A DNA stretch of 64,000 nucleotides from Albugo candida (Eukaryota > Oomycota > Peronosporomycetes > Albuginales > Albuginaceae). The stretch is from assembly GCA_905220665.1 (NCBI GenBank), contig CAJNAR010000162.1, positions 62,001 through 126,000 on the forward strand, given 5' to 3'. The notes beneath the pieces are model-generated. The model saw only the letters and a list, made by a program, of their open reading frames with translations. It did no database searches and was not told where the DNA came from. This document shows, in pieces, positions 56,801 to 64,000 of the stretch. The position numbers and the translations under genes were made by a program. The stretch's first letter is position 1, and each line of letters opens with the position of its first letter.

Positions 56801-58335
56801 GAAGGCCGATAAGAATTCAACCTTCCATTAGCATTTAGCTCATGAAACATGACGAATTGCTCTCCACACGTGACAGCTTCAAATCCATCTTGACTCAGAG
56901 CGCACGCCAAGACGCGCTTTGCGACGGGTCCCGCCCGTCCACTGGAAAGGATTCGTTGATTGTTCCAGTCCCATAACATGAGGAAGCTGCTTATACCAGA
57001 GCCAATCGCTAGTACCAGATTGTCGACAGACTTTGCAACAGGATTCATACGGGCGCTATGAGAGGCATTCATAGCCCGAATCGTGTGCCCTCCATGCTGA
57101 TAGCCTTCGTTTCCGGTTGTATAAGTCGCACAGAAGGAGAGTAAGGATACGTGCCGACCCAAAGAGCCATTTCTAAAGATGGCTAAGCGCTGTAATGTGG
57201 CGACATCCCACACATGTATTTGAGATATCAATGGGCTGTGTGAGCCAGAGAGTGCTCCATCACCTGTCACGATAATCTCCATGCTGCTGTTTGTACGCAA
57301 ACATGTGATATCCTGGCGATGACCGCAGTAGTATCGTTGAGTATGGGTTCTTGGTGAGTATATAATCGCATATTTCGAGATAAAGTACGCGACATCTCCT
57401 CCAAGAACAAAACAGCACCACTCTCGACATGCCTTTCCATTAGTTCCGTAAATCCAGTCAAGCTCCAGATTCACATTCGGTGAAGGATTTGTACATTTTT
57501 CGCGTTGCTGAGAGGCACACGGCATGAAGGGATGAAACTTCGAGTCATATACTTCAGGTAGATGCATATCGACACCACCAGAGCTTTCATAAATCTCATG
57601 CTCAATATCAGAATCGGTGTCCTCTGTTTTCGAAAAGTCCTTTTGACTAGAATCGATGGAGATTTCACCCACCATGCTCAAGCGTTCGATCGACAACATC
57701 AAAGATCGATGAGCACGAGCCCAGAGAATGAATTCTTCAGGCTGTAGCATCTTATTTTGATCTCGATCGAAATACGCGAAAGCGTCATTTGCCAATTGTA
57801 TTGGGCTCAATGGCTCCGGCGCTGAATTGTTCATATTCACAAACGATTGAATACCCGAACTAACCGATGACAGCAGTAAGACGACTTCTGCAAGTGTCAA
57901 TGAGCCGTTCCGATTAAAGTCGAAAAAGCTGAATGCGACTAGATTCATGACACAATGAGTAAAGAAGCGTACACATAGGAAGCTTACAATGTGCTTTCTC
58001 CTCAAAAGATGCTCGATTTACACAAGTGAGAGCCGCAATAAATTCCAGCCCGTCAATGCGATCGTCATGATTTCGATCTAGAAACTCAAATACCTCGTCG
58101 GATGTGACCTTTTCTGAGCCTTTTGTGAGCAGCAGATAACGAAATTGAGTTTTCGTGATCGCGAAACCCGGCATTGATCTGAAAATCTCGACAAATTGCG
58201 TAATATCAGCCAGAGACCCTGCATGCCCATTAACGCCAACTTTGCTCACAAGACGATAGACTCACATGTTGCAAAATCTCGGGTTTCTCGGCTCAAAAAA
58301 GCAGCCTCACTCGAGTCGGAAGCGCCTGCGCCCAT
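50851..58335 (-). CDS. Giant EF-hand / WD40 EMAP-like protein, three exons
   Basis: Exons 58335-58266, 58218-57988 and 57938-50851 (introns of 47 and 49 nt) give 2,462 residues. Exon 1 encodes MGAGASDSSEAAFLSRETRD, a fitting N-myristoylation start (Gly2, Ser6). At least three EF-hand-type segments follow in the first ~200 residues: LDRNHDDRIDGLEF, FFDFNRNGSLTLAEV and YFDRDQNKMLQPEEF. The rest is a very long WD40 array; its beginning, LDWIYGTNGKACREWCCFV then YYCGHRQDITCL, matches the HELP/EML entry of EMAP-like proteins, which bind microtubules. Repeated EML modules occur in EML5/6 and in ciliary proteins. A calcium-regulated, membrane-attached microtubule or flagellar scaffold is inferred. 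Without exon 1 the frame would have no ATG. Family members with EF-hands are known in protists. Confidence 0.88.
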
Positions 58336-58411
58336 GACTGAAGAGTCGGTGAAGGAAGAAGATAAAAGATCGAATGGAAAGCGCTGATGTATTATTTATG
58401 GGTTTTGTATC

Positions 58412-59089
58412 CTATTCTTCCTCTTTTACGCCCTTCTGGCAAACATAAATGTAATGCACCGAATTTGCGTCCGCTTCCGTCACTGGAACAGCACTTATTG
58501 TTGGCTTTGGCACTGTGTGGACCGTGACCTTCCAACCATTTTCCTTGTTTTCTAAATAGGTCAGACGATTGTCGGGTATTCCGTAAGAAATGACAAAATA
58601 AACTCCGTCTGGCTTCAACACGCGATGGATTTCTTGACACATTTTGGAGATGTTGGCTGTGGATCCCTCTCCACACAAAATGGAGTCCATAGTTCCTTTA
58701 TCAACGACTGCGTCGTAACTCTCGTCAGAGAATTCCAAACTGCAAATATCCATTTTCAGCCACTGTAAGCTTTCCGCACGATCTTCGTATTTTTTGCTCA
58801 TTTGTTCCGTCACGACAGACGAAATATCAATATTTACGATTTTTTGATAACCATCATTCACCATCTCCTCGGATAATCTCGAATTACCTGCACCAGCCAT
58901 GAGAATAGCGTCCGTTTTCTTCACATATTGCGTCAAGAGATCTTTAAGACCTCCATACCGCTGGTACCAGTCGAATTGTTCTGCGTCTCTACAAAGCGAA
59001 GAAAATTAAGATTGGATGGTGCTCGCGGTATTGACAACATACTTTTCATAACGTTCATCCCAGTACGAAGCTTTCCCGTATTGTGCCAT
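58412..59089 (-). CDS. Small class I methyltransferase (EEF1AKMT4/METTL13-like), two exons
   Basis: Exons 59089-59043 and 58988-58412 (54-nt intron, GTATGT...TTGTAG) give 207 residues. The N-terminus MAQYGKASYWDERYEKDAEQ then FDWYQRYGGLKDLL is the hallmark of this family. The AdoMet motif I is ILMAGAGNSRLSEEM, post-I INIDIS-like NIDISSVV, and motif IV is YDAVVDKGTMDSIL. Human relatives methylate lysines of elongation factor eEF1A in the cytosol; the substrate here is inferred. The divergent next gene begins 118 bases away. Confidence 0.92.
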
Positions 59090-59207
59090 TTCTTTCCTCA
59101 CAAATTGATGCGGTTGGTTGCCTCTAGGGTCGAGTGAAAGATTTCAAGGAAAGACGTTCTGAGGCGTTCTGGAACTTCTACACGGTAACTACCGGTACTT
59201 TAGCGGT
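59090..59207. promoter_or_regulatory. Bidirectional promoter interval
   Basis: 118 bases between the divergent start codons of the methyltransferase and the short basic protein, so both promoters must lie here. It contains repeated CGGTA units (59183-59206), whose meaning is unknown. Confidence 0.45.
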
Positions 59208-59528
59208 ATGAACGACGACGATGACGTGCCGCTTTTGTATGCAAACATCAATAGCCGAGCGGATGGACAATGCGACATCGATTTGAGCGCATTGGCCACG
59301 TTTATGGAAAGCAGCGGTGATGAACAGGAGGAATGTAGTGCGAATGAGCATCCACATGTATCTAGTAGATCGAAGTCTCAGCCCAAAATAGCTCCAAAGC
59401 AAAAAGGAAAACATCCCCGCATCAAACCCAAACGATGTCGAAAACCGTATTCTCTAAAAGAAACTTCATCCAGCGATTCAAACGATAGGAAAAAGTTCCG
59501 AATGTGTATATCTGCGTTGACACTATAG
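59208..59528 (+). CDS. Small hypothetical protein, acidic N-terminus and basic C-terminus
   Basis: 106 residues: MNDDDDVPLLYANINSRADG, then an acidic Ser/Glu stretch, then a Lys/Arg/Pro-rich half (QKGKHPRIKPKRCRKPYSLK). No family is recognised; charge pattern suggests a nuclear protein. It is followed after 82 bases by the CCDC97-like gene in the same direction. A stop directly upstream of the CCDC97 ATG rules out simple splicing of the two into one protein at the nearby TTCCAG. Confidence 0.55.
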   Translation: MNDDDDVPLLYANINSRADGQCDIDLSALATFMESSGDEQEECSANEHPHVSSRSKSQPKIAPKQKGKHPRIKPKRCRKPYSLKETSSSDSNDRKKFRMCISALTL

Positions 59529-59610
59529 AAATCTGAACAAATCCACAATCGTCATTCTTTATAATATAATAAAGAGATTCTATCTGGCTATTCATGTAAT
59601 TCCAGCATAA

Positions 59611-60228
59611 ATGGATTCTTTGGATGCGTTTATGGCGACATTAGACGTTCCTAACAAACATACTCCTGTACCAACGTCTTGTCATCGAAAAATCTCAAAC
59701 GCGTGCCCATCAAACCGGAATATTACGAGAAATCGACGATATCGACGTCTTCAACAGCTCCTTATAGATGATAAGGAGCATTTTGTAGATAATCAATGGT
59801 ATTTTTCCGACCAAAGCATGAAAGAACGAGAACCAGCACTGTATCATTTATACGTCGGACGGTATATCGAAACAAGTCACAAAGCACAAGAACAGCTCTA
59901 CAAAGTCGCCGACAAAAACTCTCTTTTACTTTCATCGTTTTTGATTGATACGTACGATCGAAAAGAATTGATGCAACGGCGCTCTTGCGAAGAAAGGCGA
60001 TGGTCTCAGAAACACCCTCGACAGCACGAGGTAGACACACAAGACGACGAAAGAATCAGTCAACGTCGTCAGGAACTCGTCGATTTGATGTCGCAGCGAT
60101 TTTTGGACGGTTTGGATCACGAGTATATCGATTATGAGACAATCGATGCAAACACCGATCTTGATGATTCTGAGCAGCAAGAGCGAGACGAGCAAGATGC
60201 TTATTTCGAACAATGTGATGCTGAATAA
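59611..60228 (+). CDS. CCDC97-like protein
   Basis: A 205-residue protein. The conserved domain is at ~40-150: RNRRYRRLQQLLIDDKEHF, WYFSDQSMKEREPALYHLYV with GRYIETS, and a long helical region rich in Arg/Glu. This is the CCDC97 domain, found from plants to animals in a spliceosome-associated (SF3B-linked) protein. The C-terminus is very acidic (DDSEQQERDEQDAYFEQCD). It has no introns. The stop lies 56 bases from the convergent EDC4 gene. Confidence 0.85.
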   Translation: MDSLDAFMATLDVPNKHTPVPTSCHRKISNACPSNRNITRNRRYRRLQQLLIDDKEHFVDNQWYFSDQSMKEREPALYHLYVGRYIETSHKAQEQLYKVADKNSLLLSSFLIDTYDRKELMQRRSCEERRWSQKHPRQHEVDTQDDERISQRRQELVDLMSQRFLDGLDHEYIDYETIDANTDLDDSEQQERDEQDAYFEQCDAE

Positions 60229-60284
60229 AGTGTCATTGATATATTGAGCTCAATAATGTCTTTCACTCAAATGTTGGCTTGTTT

Positions 60285-63200
60285 TTAGCGGAGGCAGCTA
60301 AGCATGGAATTGAGAATGTGATGCAGAAGCGTAAACTGAGAATCCCGCTCGTCTTCCGGAATTTGATTCATTGACTCTTTCAATTCATGTAATACATCGG
60401 GAACGAAGACGGCAATGGAAGCATCCGTAGTGTCCATGACAAGTAAAGCTTCCCTCAGCCATGATAATTTGATCGGCCATTCAGTGCTCAAATCAGCGCC
60501 AAGCTGTTGCACAAGACATAGAACAAGCATTTGGGATAGCTTGATGGGACGACAGCATAAAACTGTGCGTGGATCCAAATCACGGCATGTGAAGACCACA
60601 AGTTCCACGTTCTGTGCACCCAGCGCCTAAGCAAGAATACCGCTGTCAGTTGGTCACAGCTGATTAGTCAAAACAGAGGTTGCCTACCATTTGAAATGCT
60701 TGCTCATAGTCTTCATTTTGTAGAAACTGTGTTACTTCCTCCTTGAGCTTGTCCAAATAGTTTTCCTCGGGACCTTGAACGGCAGAATCGACCTTGACTG
60801 TGACGCTATTACTCGCATCCAGATCGTTTAATTTGTTCCCAAGAGAGTCGACGGATTCTCGAAGATGCTGTAACTCAAGCTGGATGCTTTGTAAACTCTG
60901 TACTCCTTGCGTACTTGATTCAACGGCGCTCTGAGCTCCCTTTACAAAAGTGTCACTGATCTGCTCAAACATTTTTTGTGTGGCAGCCTGGAACGAAGGA
61001 ATTATGATGTCTTGGAAGCACTCGCGGAAAGAGTTGCGGATGGGTTGACGAACGTCTTCCACAAGTTTTCCAACCATACTTTTCATGCTCTTGTCCACCT
61101 GTCCGGGGACCGCTGTCGCAACTGTATGATTGAGTTTTGCCTCCATTTTGGGCAGTAAAGTATCTGATATGCTGCTCTGAAAGCTTTTACATACAGGCTC
61201 CTTGAAACTGTGCTCCATTGTATGCATCACGATACGACCCATCGCGGGAACTAATATCGACTGGACTTGTCGCTGTAAAGTCCGCTCAATTTGGGTCCCG
61301 ATTCGCGTTTCCAATGTTTTGCCAAGTCTGTCAATCAGAATTTGCTGCTGATGGAGCAGATTCTGGTCACGTTGTGTTTGTTTAGCTTCCATCATTTTCA
61401 GATACGTAAGTATCTGTTGTGTATCGCCTCCAAAATCATCAATAGATGCACCCAATTGACTGGAAGTATCTTCGTGAATTGCTTTCCCAGAGGAAGTTGG
61501 AGATGAGTCAGTGATGTGGTGCGGAAGCCTAGGATACGTCAGAGACCGACACGAGCCGTGCTCGCTTCCACTGGTCGAAGGAATTGTGGGTAAAAGACGC
61601 GGATTTGGTGGAGTTGTAGCCAGTCGTGGTGGCGTCGTTGACGTGATCAACGAGCCATCGTTGTCACCTAAACGTTCAGCATCGGTCATGGTGTCGGCGT
61701 TGACCCCAATTTGATCGTTTGTATCGTACGAGTAAGATAATCTTGTGCTTGCATGTGAAGATTCTGAGGTTGGTTGGTACGATAGCGCATCCTCCCTTGT
61801 TACTGAGCCGACAGTCTGACCCAAAACATTATCTAAAAGCGGTTCTTGAGTAGTAGACTCTTCTTGCATACTCTCCACCTCACTCTGAGATTCAAGACTC
61901 TGAGAATAACAAGCGCTTGGAGTTATATTATATCGCTGGATAGCTTCAGTTTGCACACAATACAAATGCATATTTGCTTGATCGGGACTGGATGTAAGTG
62001 ATTCTTGCTGATGATGTACTTCCATTGATAAGATCGGATACGCCAATGTGAATTCCGTCGCGCTGTCAATATATCGTACCATTCCACCCCGTATCATCGT
62101 CGATCCGATATGAAAAACAGTGAGAATTGGTTTCTTTCGACTTGCAACAAACAAAAGACCGGATGTCGAATCGAGTAACAGCTCATTTGAAATTGTATCA
62201 GATGCATCTGCGTCTTGAGAGGACCTTAGCTTGATGGTCTGATCACAGGCTGGTTGCATAGATTCTGTCAAAGCGGCATTCCAAAACGCAATCTGCCGAT
62301 TTCCGTCACCACCAAGAACAAGAGTTGCTGGCTTATACGGCTCAGAATGGTGGAAAAATACGCTTGTGACAGCTTTTCCATTGAATGGTTCAAATTGATG
62401 CACAAAATGGCCATTCTGATTGTCAAGAAGACCGCCAACACGAAAAATCCGAACTAATCCATCACTTCCAGCAGTAATGACACATTCTCCATCCATCGAG
62501 AACGTAAAATCGTGCATTACACCATCTGGTTGAGTGCATGTGATACTACTCTCACTAATGTTATCGGAGTCCGATCCAGAGCTACTGAAGGATTTCAGGT
62601 TTATAACATACACTTTGCTCCCATCCGCAGCTCCTATTTTATCACTACTTTGTGGATGCCATTTGATTAATCGAGTTTCACACGCAATCACTTTATTGAC
62701 TGTGAAAGTCAAAGGATCTGGCTGCATATCCCAAATAATAATCTTGTTATCGGTTGCCGTGCTGCATAAGAGATTACTTTGTGGCTGAAAAAAAGCCAAA
62801 TCTACCACTTGGTGATTCTCATGTCTTCTCAGCAAGCAACGATCGACTGATGTTTGACTAATGACCCGAATCAGACCATTTCGAATTGGGTACGATATGA
62901 ACTGATTGTTCACGCTAACGAGCTTCCCGGTCTCGTGACCTCTAACGGACTGGTATAGAGTTATCGGTGTGACCTCAAGATTCTGTGTAGCGCATTCTTC
63001 AGAAATGCTGTGTTCAATCTGCTCTCGGTATGGAAACTTCAGTCCAGGATGATTCAGTGTGTCTTGGTTCGAACTCATTGAATTCATCGCACTGGTTCTG
63101 CTTGTTACACTTTCGTTTGGACCCGATGATTGCATTCCTCCGTTTCCCAGAGACATGTCTGACACAAGTCTTGCATTTCCGCTATTAGGAGGTGTGAAAG

Positions 63201-63501
63201 TGAAGCTCTTATGCATCAAATTTTGGCTCTGTGACTGCAATAAAGCATCGGGATAAAGCTGCGAATGTGTGTAGAATTTACTAATTCTGTTCTCGCTTGT
63301 CGAAGTGTGCGCAGAGGAAGAAAACGAGTGAGTTGCGGAATTAACTGTTTGGCTTTGGGATGGCATTGCCGACAAGTTTGAATTACTGAGTTGAGGCCGA
63401 TTTATCGAAGAGTAGGGAGAAGGAGGAAGAGGGGGAAGAGGAGGAGGATTTGGGTCTTCCAAGTTGCTCTGTGAGCCGGTTGATGAGTTGTTATACGACA
63501 T
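60285..63501 (-). CDS. EDC4: Enhancer of mRNA-decapping protein 4 (EDC4/Ge-1), two exons
   Basis: Exons 63501-60688 and 60626-60285 (61-nt intron, GTAGGC...CTTAG) give 1,051 residues. The N-terminus is Pro/Ser-rich. A WD40 domain spans ~170-520 (LVSVNNQFISYPIRNGLIRV; VVDLAFFQPQSNLLCSTATD; KIIIWDMQPDP). A long Ser/Thr-rich linker follows. The C-terminal half has the helical Ge-1 region (IERTLQRQVQSILVPAMGRI) and the terminal alpha-helical domain (LSQMLVLCLVQQLGADLSTE; LSWLREALLVMD). EDC4 scaffolds DCP1/DCP2 in P-bodies and promotes mRNA decapping. Splicing is required because the unspliced frame stops after NEDYEQAFQMVGNLCFD, in the middle of the terminal domain. Confidence 0.95.
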
Positions 63502-63761
63502 TTACGCTTGACGGAATACTCGCTAATGTCCGTCACGTGTTCCTCGATGAAATGAGATTTTATTTGAGTAAACACTGTGAATGCTAACAGTCACAAGAAT
63601 ATTTGTCTACAAAACTAGTACACATCCGGTAGGTTTACTACAATGTTAGCCTTCTTACCTCGCATTTTTACACAAAAGAATGCGAAATGCGCTTGATGAT
63701 GTGGCGATGCACTGAGACCCCAAAAAGCTCGAAAACGGTGACTATCATATTCAACTATCGT
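63502..63761. other. Spacer upstream of EDC4
   Basis: 260 bases holding the EDC4 promoter and the 3' end of the next gene. No motif was recognised. Confidence 0.45.
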
Positions 63762-64000
63762 TCAGCTACAACGCAGAAAAGGTAAGGAGCGCATGTTATC
63801 ATCTTTATCGAATAAATCGTTCGCTATGGCTAAGAGCGAGTTATAACGAAGCATACTTTCAGTTTGACTCCATCCTCCAAATTTCACATATTCAATTTCC
63901 AATCCCACTGCCAAAGCAATCAGCATTTCTGATGACAGTAGAGATTCCGAAGATGTGGTTTCCATGACGATTGAGCATCCCACATTATGAGCATAGCGAA
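63762..64000 (-). CDS. 3' end of an unrecognised gene, cut by the window edge
   Basis: A minus-strand frame is open from the right edge to a stop at 63762 (79 residues). It reads AHNVGCSIVMETTSSESLLS, then ALAVGLEIEYVKFGGW, and ends FDKDDNMRSLPFLRCS. Composition is protein-like. I do not recognise a family; more upstream sequence is needed to see the start. It is oriented like EDC4. Confidence 0.45.
   Translation of the reverse strand, partial: RYAHNVGCSIVMETTSSESLLSSEMLIALAVGLEIEYVKFGGWSQTESMLRYNSLLAIANDLFDKDDNMRSLPFLRCS

Noticed and set aside
59208..60228. Joining the 59208 frame and the CCDC97-like frame into one spliced gene
   Set aside because: A stop codon sits in frame directly before the CCDC97 ATG after the only good acceptor, and each frame has its own ATG.

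Overview
This window looks like nuclear DNA of an oomycete (stramenopile), probably a compact, low-GC genome of the Albugo type. The strongest marker is a single gene for a mitochondrially targeted triosephosphate isomerase fused to glyceraldehyde-3-phosphate dehydrogenase, an arrangement typical of stramenopiles. Introns are few and short (47-96 nt, GT(A/G)NG...AG). Several neighbours are divergent with about 110-300 bp between start codons. RWP-RK, EMAP-like, Kir and P2C-ATPase genes fit a flagellated protist. The genus is inference.

Layout. Positions 1-8.6 kb are a transposon graveyard: a LINE (ORF1 intact, ORF2 frameshifted and running off the left edge) whose 5' end stops just short of an intron-containing tRNA-Tyr; a decayed Mutator-like element with ~100-bp inverted repeats; an internally deleted Tc1/mariner-like element with TA target duplication; a two-unit tandem repeat; and a tRNA-Met. 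Positions 8.6-11.5 kb hold only remnants. From 11.5 to 18.7 kb there is a compact housekeeping block: PRCC-like protein, TPI-GAPDH, an inward-rectifier K+ channel in six exons, NOP2 RNA methyltransferase and a coiled-coil protein. A second identical tRNA-Met follows, then 3 kb with no recognisable gene. From 22.0 to 39.0 kb come NMD3, a Na+/K+-type P-ATPase, APC10, a WW-domain protein, an RWP-RK factor, a two-box HMG protein, a CCCH/2-oxoglutarate-oxygenase fusion with a reading-frame break, a protein kinase and an Arp4-like actin-related protein. Positions 39-48.7 kb are gene-poor and decayed, holding a second RWP-RK factor, a broken secreted-protein candidate, a chromodomain remnant and a coiled-coil protein. 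From 48.7 kb to the end the window is dense again: a PH/kinase protein, a ~2,460-residue EF-hand/WD40 EMAP-like protein, a small methyltransferase, a short basic protein, a CCDC97-like protein, the decapping enhancer EDC4/Ge-1, and a partial gene at the edge.

The genes are not organised as a pathway. Several act in RNA metabolism (NOP2, NMD3, PRCC, EDC4, CCDC97, CCCH-oxygenase) and chromatin (Arp4, HMG), as expected of an ordinary core block. I did not find a convincing new multi-gene system. The most unusual items are the CCCH-oxygenase fusion with its frame break, the giant EF-hand EMAP-like protein with a putative myristoylated first exon, the enlarged extracellular loop of the P-ATPase, the 8-nt first exon of NMD3, and the LINE lying next to a tRNA gene. 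All exon structures were read by eye from splice signals and frame continuity; no transcript or database search was available.
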